A stretch of 64,000 bases of DNA from Hanleya hanleyi (lineage: Eukaryota; Mollusca; Polyplacophora; Lepidopleurida; Hanleyidae). Positions 46,015-56,769 of this stretch are shown in pieces (within the stretch, counting starts at the first letter, position 1; each line of letters begins with the position of its first letter). The notes under the pieces are model-generated. The model searched no databases and was not told the origin of the DNA. It worked only from the letters and a program-made list of their open reading frames with translations. The position numbers and the translations under genes were made by a program. The stretch spans positions 1 through 64,000 of the forward strand of contig JAVTVY010018968.1 of assembly GCA_036873755.1 (NCBI GenBank). The letters are read 5' to 3'.

Positions 46015-48551
46015 AAGATGCTGCAGGAAACTGGAAAAGTCAAGTCTTGTTTTACTGCACTGAGCAAGCGGACAGATCTCATTGTATACCTGCCAAAAAT
46101 GCGAATGTACTATGTGATTAAAATTTGCAGTTTCCAGTATTTGTTATTCCCTCAGAAATTGGGGACCCCATAGGTGGGTTGGATAGGATTGTGGCAGATT
46201 GCTTGACAGAGAAGTTAACACAACAACTGGCGTGTGATAAAGTCCTCGTCCTATAGTCCCAACTTCTTTGTCAGCCTCATAAAATAACTGTAGCCCTTTC
46301 CCAACAATTGCGAATAAGCCATGGTCTGTATACATGTACATGTTCAGTTTAGTCTGGCAAAAAAGTTTGCTATGCATTTCTGCTGAACAATTGATTCCCA
46401 TGGTCAAATTTCCAAGAATGTGAAAAGCGAAAGTGAAAGTCGCTACATGTAACGATGCAGCAATGAGAAGAGATCATGGGTGGTCACATTGCTAGTCCAA
46501 AGAATACATGTACCATCATTATTATAAACATTGGTACGAGTGTTGATCTAGATTCCACACCTTCGTCTGGTGAAATATACTACAGAGAGTAACAATCAAG
46601 TGTAGTTATCCGTGTGTATCAAAGTTGTCATCTTTGATGTCTTTGATATCAGTGTATACATGTATACTTGCAACATTCGACATTAGTCACAGCGCGACAC
46701 AGGTGACGGACACAAGTATGGAGTGGCGGGTAGGGAAGTAGAATATAGATAAAGTCGGATGCTTCCGCCCCAGGCCCACTGTATGGATGTAACACCCACA
46801 ATTTACACATGTCCAGGGGCTGTATATAATGCTGACCAGATGCCTTGCTTTTATTTCCGAAATTCATATGTACGGTAATGTTTGTGTTGCCTTTGCCTTT
46901 TTATTTACTTTTCTTTTAAATTTTGAACAATCCATCCAAAGCATTGACAATGTCCTTACAAGATATAAAAAAAAGTCTGTTGTGGTTATCTCCCTTTTGA
47001 TACCAAAATTTGGCATCAAAGATTTCACGACAACAGTCACCCTTGATCCTTGAACACATGCTCACTGTATGAACTGTCAAGTTTTGCTAGAATGTTACCA
47101 TTAAAATATCAGTGACGCATGAGAAGCAATGGTACATGGCATCCATGAACGGTGGAACCGCCCTCCTCTCCCCCGTTGTAAACATGCCACGTCAATCGTC
47201 ATTTCTTACATTAATTCAATGGGTGAACAGTACATGTGTGCTGGTCAAATTCTAATATGCTTGATGACAACAATTCATTGTAATTATTATCTATTTATAA
47301 CAAATGTAGACATGTAAAAATATGGTCATTTGTCACGGAATATGGACAAATATATAGAGTATAAAAAGTATCGAGAAAAAAAAAGCACAAAAATGTTCAA
47401 CAGGACTTTAAATGTTGAACTGTCCTGAGAAGACATTATGTAGGAAAAGTACGACGTTTTGCATAATCCATGCTGTAGTCACTGCTGTTCTGCCCAAGTT
47501 CGCAGGAAAAAAACTCAACAACAAACTGTTTTTCCTTTGTGAACAGACTTCAAAGGACCTACCGTGTATAACAGAAGTGAAATATGGGGGCTTGATATAT
47601 ACAATTGCAGCTGTTTCCAAAATGTGTGTTCTGTATACGTGCATGATGCAAATGTCAATGATGTCATGCCCTCATAATGTATCTATAGTACTGTTTATCA
47701 ATGTGTCAATGAATCACTGTTTTAGTTTTGGTCAACTCGCTGTGGTTTCTACCGTTTAACCCTTTGAAGCCCTGAATGCACCACCTGCCCATACTGCGGT
47801 TTAAACTGGTTCTGTTTAATAGAACTTTGCATTGTGGGTGCAGCTTACACTTGTTAAATCGTATCTATGGTGACAGTTCCAAATCCCATGATTTAAGCTG
47901 GGTTGTTTTTTTTGTTTTTGTTTTTTTTTTATTTCCTTTGCGGATGTTTGTAGTATTGTTTACATTCAGGGATACGTCTGTGATGTTTCTTTGACACTTT
48001 TCACTGCAGCTTGAGCAACTGTTACATGTGTATGAATGGGACCCTATACAACTGATGGAAATATCGCTTACCTCCCTTGAATCCCAAAAGCTGAATTTGA
48101 TCTCTGCAGGTGGTTGTACGGTACCAAGACAAAGCATTCAATGTGCTTGCTCGGTGTGATTCACTGCGGATTTACCACATTCTGGATCTTACCGCTGATC
48201 AACGTACAACGATTGATGGTGAACGGAGATACCGAAACAGTACCGTATCTGAGGAAAATAGCATATATGAATTATTATATCCAGATCTGTATGCTCAAAA
48301 ACATGTCTTAACCCCATTTCACAATGCATGTATGATAAAGTAAATAAAAGTAAAACTTATCTAATGTCAACAAGATTGAAAATGTTCTAATATCAACAAG
48401 ATTGAAAATGTTTGAAATCAAATGAATGTCCTTACAAGGTTTACAGAAAAATCCGTGTGATACCATTTTAAAATACATCATGGCGAAGGCCAACTCTCTG
48501 ATAATTCAATCCCTGCTAGTGCATTCTCTCATCTGGAAATATTGGAGTTAT
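46015..48551. other. No gene seen
   Basis: Open frames up to 115 codons lack family motifs. TTAACCCTTTGAAGCCC near 47757 resembles the left end of the TTAA-type element at 29017, but no partner end was found. No other element ends recognised. Confidence 0.45.
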
Positions 48552-48939
48552 GGTAATCCCTCTAATAAATCGATCACAAAAAGTAAAATTTCCCACCATG
48601 AAATATGGGGGTGATCAAATTTATTTGAACTGAAGTTGACAAAATGGTTTGCAAAATCATGCATATATTCCATTATTTCTTCATTATTTCAACGATTTTA
48701 AACGGCGATCAAATTTATTAGAACAGCCAACTGAATTTTGAGGGATTTCTGTATCGAACGTATTGCAGCGCTAAGTTGAAAAAATTCTGAAATGACAGAA
48801 CATCAGTTAATCTAATATAATTTTTCCCTCCTGAATTCAAGAGGTGATAAAAATTAGTAGGTAGGCCGATTCAAGTTTGACTCCCGATCCAGGAGTGATT
48901 GAATTTCAATAGGGTGGTCGAATTATTGGAGAGTTTACC
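48552..48939 (-). mobile_element. MITE family 'GATCACC', copy 4 with internal insertion
   Basis: Begins GGTAATCCCTCTAATAAATCG and ends with GATTGAATTTCAATAGGGTGG..GAATTATTGGAG. The interior (GGGGGTGATCAAATTTATT, GCGATCAAATTTATTAGAAC) is inverted relative to copies 1-3. At 388 bp it is about 150 bp longer than the others. Confidence 0.6.
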
Positions 48940-50227
48940 TTAACTACAATTCTTGTACAGTTGCCATGAGAACTAAAATGCAGCGTTATTTTACATCTAA
49001 CATGGACATAACATCATAGTAATTATGTCAATTGATACCATTTTTTCTGTATATTATTATGTGAAGTAAACAGTACTGTGTACACTCTAGTTTATGAGAA
49101 TGGTCAATGCCCTTGATTTCACATTATCTGTCCCATGCAGTATTGGTTTATTTATTTATTTATTTATTGATTCATTTCAGATTATTAAACTATCATTAAA
49201 TACATTTGATAACATTTAACACTGCATTTTGAAAACGCAAAAAAAGAAGTGAGAAAAGAATCGACGGCATGCAACTATGAGAATTGACAATTTATATGTG
49301 TACAAACCTCCTGGTCATGCATGTTGATTCTATCTGTTTGAACGGAGGGAGGGGGTCCGACAGATTCCGAGGTACAGCGTTCCCCTGATCCATCTATGGA
49401 AATAAAAGCTTTGTCCTGATCTCTGCAAACAGTCTATCATATAGCCAGCAGGGGAGACTCAGCTTCAGCAGGACTTTCTCGCCAAATGTAATTCGTATGA
49501 AAATCTTGATGGGTGCCTCAAGCTCCTAACTAAGGGCCAGCAGACTCTAGTTGTACCGTATCATACCTTATAATATTGTACCCTAGTGTAAAGACACAGG
49601 GTTATCCCTCCCTGCCCCCCACTCCCCTTTGCAGCCGGTACGTACCCCGCTCTCTTGTCAAACGTGTAGATGAATTGCAAAACAACCATTACATGTGGAA
49701 TTGTCCTTCTCTTCTATTAACTCGAAATAAAACTTAGCATTTTATTGGACAAATCTGGCCACTCGTCGTCAATTTTCTTCAGCACTGTTGTTACAATGGT
49801 TACTGCCCAAGTCCCAGTTCAGCCAACGTTAAGATGAGCACAAAACCGGCATTGTTGAGTACATATTCTATACAGTCATCGCTCAGATCAGATAACTTTG
49901 ATGTTGGTGTATACTGATGTCAGCAGTTGCAACAAAATTCCGACAGCTCGGTTATCGACTATCAACATGTACGGTCTAACAACTCACGGAAAAAGGAAGT
50001 TACCACCAACTGTGCTCATTTAACATTGTAAATAGGCCCAGGAAAATCTCTTTCAAGATTTCATTGATTGGGTTCACGACATTGAAATTGGAGAAATGCC
50101 CAAATTAGAGCAAACAAATAGGTTTTTTTTCTTCCTATTTGTTTTTCAAATTGACAATCAATGTAGAAATCTGTTCAGAGGATTTCTCATCAACTAAGTG
50201 CCATATTTGAGTCAAAGCCTGCATGTA
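48940..50227. other. No gene seen; TTTA microsatellite
   Basis: A TTTA run lies at 49147-49168. Weakly inverted phrases around 49840 and 50010 (GAGCACA...) suggest an old inverted-repeat element, not delimited. Confidence 0.4.
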
Positions 50228-50939
50228 CGGTAAGCGATCCAAATATACGATCATCTTTCGATTTACGATCGACCCCATTTTTTCGGGAGATTTACGATCG
50301 GATATTCTAACTGATTTACAATCACCCACAAATTCTAAAATGGGACGATCTAACTTAAATTCGATCGCACACGGTCAGCAATAGCTAGAATGAATATGAA
50401 CAGATACGCAAAATTATGCGCGAGATCGGCAGTATCGGCGAATATGCAAAATGGAGCTGTTAATGTGACATTATTGTGATTAAGTATTTTGCGTATTAGT
50501 AATGCCTAAAGCCATCTCTCCTCGGAGTTTACGAGTCGCGTAGGCCTGTATATGTTCCCGGGTAAGATTATTAGGAGATATAATATGTATTTTTAATTGA
50601 ATTCATTTGTATATAGCGTCTTTAGTCTTATGGACAAAACAGAGCAATAAATCTATCTATCTATTTGTTATAATTTCATCTCGACAATATAGAGTGTCAC
50701 ATTAGCACCTTGATCAACAGTATTTTAATTCAATCCAAAGGCGGCAATTTTTACGTTGTGAACTAGGGGAGATAATCGGAAATATCATGCTTTTCTCGCA
50801 CTTCCGCGATCTAAAGTTTTCGATCGAGCCGATTTTTCTCGTCATTGCAGAGGGGCGTACGATCCAATTTTTACGATCAAGCATCGATTTTGGGACTAAA
50901 AAATCACTTCCGGCGATCGAATATTTGGATCGCTTACCG
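50228..50939. mobile_element. TA-type TIR element rich in CGATC
   Basis: 712 bp. Ends CGGTAAGCGATCCAAATAT and ATATTTGGATCGCTTACCG are perfect complements, flanked by TA (50226-50227 and 50940-50941), consistent with a Tc1/mariner-type MITE. Sub-terminal CGATC/GATCG words are dense at both ends. No transposase. Confidence 0.8.
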
Positions 50940-51169
50940 TACCTAATTTGCCTGAATTCACAGACTTTTTCTCTAATTTCGGCTCAGACCCCATCATAAA
51001 AATATATGCCACGTCGAATAGAGAGCATTTCCAAAAAAAGGGAGAGAGGATTAATTTCATGTCATGTTCAGCAATATTACAGCTATTTAGTGACAAATTA
51101 GGGAGATCTAAAGCCTTGCCAGTGGGTGTTAACAACCGAGGCACCGGATTGTCCAAGCCCAAGCTGTAA

Positions 51170-51305
51170 GGAGTGAGTGAGTGAATATGATTTAACATCG
51201 CTTTCAACACTTTTTCACTCGTATCACGACGTTGGGTCCTATTTCTTTTAACACCCAAGACCCCACGGGTGGGGGCCCTATTCCTTTTCACATCCAGGGT
51301 GCCCC
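51170..51305 (+). repeat. GTGAGTGAGTGAAT SINE-like fragment
   Basis: Starts GAGTGAGTGAGTGAATATGATT, then ATCGCTTTCAACA and TATCACGACG, and ends in a CCCACGGGTGGGGGCCCTATTCC stretch related to 100-145. The head matches the SINE-like copies at 22636 and 34430; the tail does not. Confidence 0.55.
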
Positions 51306-51374
51306 AGTTAGTCCCAAGTTGTAATCGTTTCTCAGGTAACCTGTTGCAGGTTTATATCTCGACTAAACAATGGC

Positions 51375-51830
51375 CAATCTAATTAAAATTAAATCCTATC
51401 TGCTCCCCCAGTTGAATGTGTTGCTTGTAGGATCTAACTGGCTTGCAATAACGCGAGTGTCAGCCAATCCCGAGAGCTCTTCATAGTGCTTTGAAGGGGA
51501 CATAATGGCAGGGGCTTTATGGTTGGTTCAGTTGAATCAGACACCATGCCGGGGGAGTATCTTCTGATGTTGCCGCGCTCCATCCAGTTTGGTGCCACAA
51601 TGCAGCCCTGGTAGATGTATGAACTGGTCCTCGGCATAAACCTTGGGATAAAACAGACGATGGTCTTATCCCCACTCCCCGACTGCAAGTAAAGTAGTTC
51701 ACATACAGCCATGATCTCATAAGGCTATTAAATATTCTTGACCTGGGGGCTCTGAACATCAAAAACAATTGAAATCAGTAAGATCCTACATAGCGACACA
51801 TAAGAATTGTGGAGCATTGATAGAATATTA
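51375..51830 (-). repeat. REP3 family, copy 2 (reverse)
   Basis: In reverse orientation it runs TATCAATGCTCCACAATTC, TAGGATCTTACTGATTTCAAT, CTTGCAGTCGGGGAGTGGGG, GTGGCACCAAACTGGATGGA, AAGCACTATGAAGAGCTCTC, ATCCTACAAGCAACACATTC. The minus-strand frame is open for 92 codons (SYIYQGCIVAPNWMERGNIR), the longest open version of this family here, so it may derive from a transposon ORF. Confidence 0.7.
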
Positions 51831-51884
51831 TTAATATATTAAGATTGAGACAATGACTAATCTATGATAACAGTATTTCATTAT

Positions 51885-52030
51885 TTTGGTATTACTCTAT
51901 CTTAGTATAGCACAGATTCTAGTGCAGAAAATTGGTCGAGTCCCCACCGGCATTCGAACCGGCAATCCCAGAGTAAGGCACGTAATCGTCAGCACTATAT
52001 GTCGGTGATGTAAACCAATCGGCCACAAAA
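51885..52030 (-). mobile_element. tRNA-derived SINE
   Basis: On the minus strand the head (about 52026 to 51941) is tRNA-like: A-box TGGCCGATTGG and B-box GGTTCGAATGCC (51949-51960) at tRNA-like spacing. It is followed by a tail GGGGACTCGACCAATTTTCT...TCTGTGCTATACTAAGAT. The tail is shared with a second copy at 52150-52265. A polymerase III internal promoter is therefore likely. Not a functional tRNA: the acceptor stem does not close. Confidence 0.75.
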
Positions 52031-52149
52031 TAGGAGGTAGCAGACCGGTGGTGTTGAAAGCAAACATACACTACCCCTCTGATGGTCGTAATGACACAGC
52101 TCCCATAGCTGAATACATAGGAAGATATTTTTGTCATTAAGAAAGTGAT

Positions 52150-52360
52150 CGTATAACAGCATTTTCATTATTTTGGGATTACAGTATCTTAGTATAGCAC
52201 AGATTCTAGTGCAGAAAATTGGTCGAGTCCCAAGCGGGATTCGAACGAGCGACCCCCAGAGTAATCTATGATAACCTGTAATAGGAGAGAGAGAATTCAG
52301 GTGTAACGTCACGTTCAGCAATATTTCAGCTATATAGTGACGATAAGAACCTGTAACAGA
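52150..52360 (-). mobile_element. Second tRNA-SINE copy and fused repeat
   Basis: CTTAGTATAGCACAGATTCT and AGAAAATTGGTCGAGTCCC match 51901-51945. A B-box remains (GGGATTCGAAC), but the rest of the tRNA head is lost. It continues into ACGTTCAGCAATATTTCAGC, TATATAGTGACG, a motif I associate with gastropod SINEs. Confidence 0.55.
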
Positions 52361-52854
52361 CGTTTTATGGTTATATACATGTTAATAAAACAAACTACAT
52401 GGTAACCCATAGGGGGTCTCCTAAAACGTGAACATTCAGAAGCACGGATTCACCAGTTCATCATCCCTGCACACCTCTGTATAATATCAAAAACATCTCA
52501 CTTTGCAGATAACTGTTCAATATACATACCTCCACTATACATACCTGTGCCCCTGCATAAAGCAATCTTCTCAAACACATCACAAACCATCAGTTTTGGA
52601 AGCCATCAAGTCTTTAATACAGGTTTCTGCAGGTCCAGTTGTGATCGAGTCATTCGACCGAGTTACTGTCAAGGACGTGACCAAAGTTGATGTTCAGGCT
52701 GAAACGACAGAATGAAACATCTCACAACACTCGACAAAAAAATTTCAGCATTTCTTTCTTGTGGAATGATTGATAAATTGGGGGGTTGATAAAGTAGTTC
52801 ATTTTATTTTGTCATGTTCCATGAATAACTGCCATGAGATACATTTCTGTCTCT

Positions 52855-53010
52855 TGCTCTCCATCACTCCCGCAAATTTTTCTCCAGGAGAGCTTTTAAT
52901 TGCTCTCCTCAAATCTGAAATATAATGGAGAGTTATATTGAGAAGAGTGATCACTCTCACACAGCTCCCGCAAAAGAAAATCCCAGAGAGCTAGTGATCA
53001 ACTGCTATTA
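52855..53010. mobile_element. Foldback-family fragment next to the 24-bp satellite
   Basis: CCAGGAGAGCTTTTAAT, GGAGAGTTATATTGA.AAGA, AGTGATCACTCTCAC, CAGCTCCCG and TAGTGATCAACTG correspond in order to parts of 27885-28030. Confidence 0.55.
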
Positions 53011-53025
53011 CAGGTTTTACTAACA

Positions 53026-53938
53026 GGAGAGATTGTGACTGATCAAACAAGAGAGATTGTGACTGATCCAACAGGAGAGATTGTGACTGATCAAACAGGA
53101 GAGATTGTGACTGATCAAACAAGAGAGATTGTGACTGATCAAACAGGAGAGATTGTGACTGATCCAACAGGAGAGATTGTGACTGATCAAACAGGAGAGA
53201 TTGTGACTGATCAAACAGGAGAGATTGTGACTGATCCAACAAGAGAGATTGTGACTGATCAAACAGGAGAGATTGTGACTGATCAAACAGGAGAGATTGT
53301 GACTGATCAAACAAGAGAGATTGTGACTGATCCAACAGGAGAGATTGTGACTGATCAAACAGGAGAGATTGTGACTGATCAAACAAGAGAGATTGTGACT
53401 GATCAAACAGGAGAGATTGTGACTGATCAAACAGGAGAGATTGTGACTGATCAAACAGGAGAGATTGTGACTGATCAAACAAGAGAGATTGTGACTGATC
53501 AAACAAGAGATTGTGACTGATCAAACAAGAGAGATTGTGACTGATCAAACAGGAGAGATTGTGACTGATCAAACAGGAGAGATTGTGACTGATCAAACAG
53601 GAGATTGTGACTGATCAAACAGGAGATTGTGACTAATCAAACAGGAGAGATTGTGACTGATCAAACAGGTGAGATTGTGACTGATCAAACAAGAGCGATT
53701 GTGACTGATCAAACAGGAGAGATTGTGACTCATCAAACAGGAGAGATTGTGACTCATCAAACAGGAGAGATTGTGACTGATCAAACAGGAGAGATTGTGA
53801 CTGATCAAACAGGAGAGATTGTGACTGATCAAACAGGAGAGATTGTGACTAATCAAACAGGAGAGATTGGGACTGATCAAGCAGGAGAGATTGGGACTGA
53901 TCAAGCAGGAGAGATTGGGACTGATCAAGCAGGAGAGT
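53026..53938 (+). repeat. 24-bp satellite, about 38 units
   Basis: The unit is GGAGAGATTGTGACTGATCA plus AACA. Three units are 22 bp (near 53508, 53599 and 53623), which breaks the frame. Variants: AAGAGAG for AGGAGAG, GATCCAAC for GATCAAAC, and a run of three last units with GGGACTGATCAAGC. Because 24 is a multiple of three, it translates as (TGEIVTDQ)n on the plus strand and is open in two minus-strand frames; I do not regard these as genes. Confidence 0.95.
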
Positions 53939-54109
53939 CGTAACGATCCATATCCTCAGCTGACACATATCGCGTGCTGTTTCATATCGGTATAAGCATA
54001 CCCGTCAGCTGAACAAGGAGAACAAGGGAAGGGGTTATATGTGAAACGTCTATCCATGTCATCGATCTAACCCGGTCAAGAAATTACATGAGCTACATAG
54101 GCAAGGCCA

Positions 54110-54735
54110 GAATTAAGGCGATGTCAGAAGTGAGGCTAGGTTAGAGGTAAGGCGAGGTCTGGCAAGATCAGAAGAAAGATGAGGTCAGAAGTGAGGATAG
54201 ATCAGAAGTATGGCAAGGTCAGTGAAGAAAGGTCAGAAGTGAGGTGAGGACAGAAGTAAGGCAAGGTCAGAAGTAAGCTAAGGTCAGAAGTGAGGCGAGG
54301 TCAGAAATATGGCAAGATAAGAAGTGAGGAAAGGTCAGAAGGCAAGGTTAGAAGGCAAGGTCAGATGAATCTCGAGGTCAAGAAAGGTGAGATCAGAATT
54401 GAGGAAAGATCAGAAATATGACATGGTCAGAAGTAAGGAAAGGTCAGAAGTAAGGCAATGTTAAAAGGCGAGGTCAGATGCAAGGTAAGTTCAGAAGTGA
54501 GACAAGGTCAGAACTTGAAGTAAGGTAAGGTCAGAAGGTGAGGTTAGATGAATGACAAAGTCAGAAGTAAGGTAAATGTAAGGTCAGAAGGTGAGGTTAG
54601 ATGAATGACAAGGTCAGAAGTAAGGCGAGATCAGAAGTGAGGCAAGGTCAGACGTAAGGTAAGGTCCGAAGGTGAGGTTAGATTATTGAAAGGTCAGAAG
54701 TAAGGCGAGATCAGAAGTGAGATGAAATATAATGA
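54110..54735 (+). repeat. Purine-rich degenerate array of AAGGTCAGAAGT(A/G)AGG
   Basis: Units of about 15-20 bp, with blocks of about 60-65 bp near 54515-54700 (GAAGGTGAGGTTAGATGAATGAC repeated). By eye, about 17 exact AGGTCA words occur within 540 bp on this strand. Pyrimidines are confined to the TC dinucleotide for long stretches. Confidence 0.85.
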
Positions 54736-55648
54736 TGAATATAAAGAAACTAGATACTGGACACAATATTTCATGCTGTGGATTCTCAGCCTATTGGTGC
54801 GGCGGACTTCGTCTGAGCTGCAACAGTCGAAACATTTCCCGTATAACACCCTAATATTGGGATTCCCCCCTCCCCACCCCACTCTCTTCCAAATGTTCAT
54901 TTTTGAAGTTCCATGACAAAAAATGTCCCCACAAATTGTTTTGACTTAAGAGACAAAGTTCCATTGGTGAAATAATTCAGAGTATTTTTTTCTGTGCCAA
55001 GTCACAACCGTTCTAATGTCTCATACAGTCTCCCAAAACATTTTTCAGGTGAACTTATTTTCCTTTGAACATTTTCCCCCTAAATATTAAATTATTAAAA
55101 AGAGACCGAATGAAGTCTAACAACATGGTGGAGAATCTATTTATGATTTATTCATTCGAAATATCCAATTTAGGCCAGATTTGCGTCATATTTGTGTTAA
55201 TATGTGACAATGTTTACACCTTCTCGAATGCCAAATCCTCTGGCACCCTTGCAAGTTAGGCTTCAGGATTTGTGAGTTCCCGTTCGAATGAATTCGCTCA
55301 CCTCTCCAGGGAGGTGACATTTGAAGACCCAGACTGTAACGATTCACTCAGCCAATAGCTTTATGAACTGGCACTGTTCACTGGACTGGGCAGAGATTAC
55401 ATCACTCAAGTGAGAGAAAAAATATTTGTCCAGGGAATGGAGAAGGAATACACATTTATACAGTGGGAGAATACAGACCATTAAAACACAGAATAGTCCG
55501 GATAATCGAATCACAACTATGTTGGTCAGCTTGACTCAGCTGGCTTTGCAGCTAATGTTTCACATAAATTGCTTCAAAATCATTACTGAAAAGTCAGTTG
55601 GGAGTTATTGAAAAAAAAAAAAAAAAAAATCAATGAAACTGATTATGG
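54736..55648. other. No gene seen
   Basis: No motif-bearing frames. A poly(A) run lies at 55612-55628 just before the MITE. Confidence 0.45.
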
Positions 55649-55885
55649 TAAATCATCCAATAATTTGATTACTTTATTTAACTTCATTCACCTCCAGTTT
55701 TGTGGACAAAATTTAATCAGTTATTCTAAAAAATTTGATCACCCTCTAAAATCATTAAAATAATGAAGAAATAAAGGACTGTCTGCATGATATCAGACCA
55801 TTTTGTCAACTTTCTGCACTAATAAATTCGATCACCCCTGATTCAAAGGTGGAAAATTTAAGTTCCTGTGATTGAATTTTAGAGC
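55649..55885 (+). mobile_element. MITE family 'GATCACC', copy 5
   Basis: Begins GGTAAATCATCCAATAATTTG and ends CCTGTGATTGAATTTTAG. The interior has AAATTTGATCACCCTCTAAA and AATTCGATCACCCC, plus CATGATATCAGACCATTTTG as in copy 2. Confidence 0.65.
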
Positions 55886-56029
55886 ATAGGCTGAAACATG
55901 GGAAATGAGGCAATGAAAGAACAACAATGAACTGCATCCTGGCTAAGTAGTGGGTAATCTCTATCCCAAGTAGACAAACAGATACGGAAGCATACGTGCA
56001 TTCACACCAAACCTAATCAGATGAGAAGG

Positions 56030-56610
56030 CTATGCCAATGAAGCTTCCATCCAAGTATGGTGAAATTCTGTTCAGTTGTTCTCCAGATATCTTGCAGACA
56101 AGACCTGTATACAGATGTACAAGTAAACGAATGGATGGACACCGGACACGGACGGATGTACACTACATCCATCCATCCATCCATCCATCCATACACACAA
56201 CAAAACCTAATGAGGTCATTTCAATGAAGCTTCCATTCAAGTTCGGTAAAATTCTCTCTGGTAGTTCTCCAGATATCTTGCAGACAAGGCCTGTATAAAC
56301 ATGTATAAGTAGACGGAGAGACACCATACATGGACAGATGCATGCACACATGCAACCTACTCAGATGAGGCCATTGCAATGAAGGTTCCACCCAAGTTTG
56401 GTGAAATTCCGTCCAGTAGTTCTCCAGATATCTTGCAGACAAGGCCTGTATAAATATGCAGATGGAATGAACGGACGGACATTGGACAAGCAAGCACGCA
56501 CACACACACCCATAACCTAATCAGATGAGGGAGGCATTCAGATTCCAATGAATCTTCTACTCAGTCAATTTTGGTGAAATTCCATCCAGTAGTTCAGCAC
56601 AAACACTAGA
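56030..56610 (+). repeat. Tandem repeat of about 155-185 bp, four units
   Basis: Each unit contains AATGAAGCTTCCA, CAAGTTTGGTGAAATTC, AGTTCTCCAGATATCTTGCA, GACAAGGCCTGTATAA and a variable GGACGGACA-like spacer. GATATCTTGCAG lies near 56086, 56271 and 56426; the fourth unit is partial. An ATCC microsatellite (56167-56190) expands the first spacer. Such TTTGGTGAAATTCC repeats recur in marine invertebrate genomes. Confidence 0.8.
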
Positions 56611-56769
56611 TGTCTCCCAAACTTTTGTTCCCTTTTTTGCCATTTATGGAAATGAAAGGAGCTGGACAGAGCAGAGGAAATAGATGACCAGGGAAGTTGA
56701 CAAATCCAAACGAGCACAAAGCGGTAGGCCACATTGACCTTTTGAAGCAGAAATCCCCTTGACCTGATC

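Noticed and set aside
47995..48343. Open frames near 48100 as an alternative Go C-terminus
   Set aside because: The translation has no TCAT, no NKKD and no GLY/GLF end.
51949..52026. Possible functional tRNA gene
   Set aside because: A- and B-boxes are present, but the acceptor stem does not pair and a SINE tail follows.
52508..52715. Possible terminal exon after TTTGCAG, ending VTKVDVQAETTE and a stop
   Set aside because: There is a plausible acceptor, but no upstream exon of the same protein, no recognisable domain and transposon sequence on both sides.
52991..53943. Long open frames of 104-201 codons on both strands
   Set aside because: They are a by-product of a 24-bp repeat unit; 2-bp deletions break them, the reverse strand is open in two frames, and there is no start context or splice structure.
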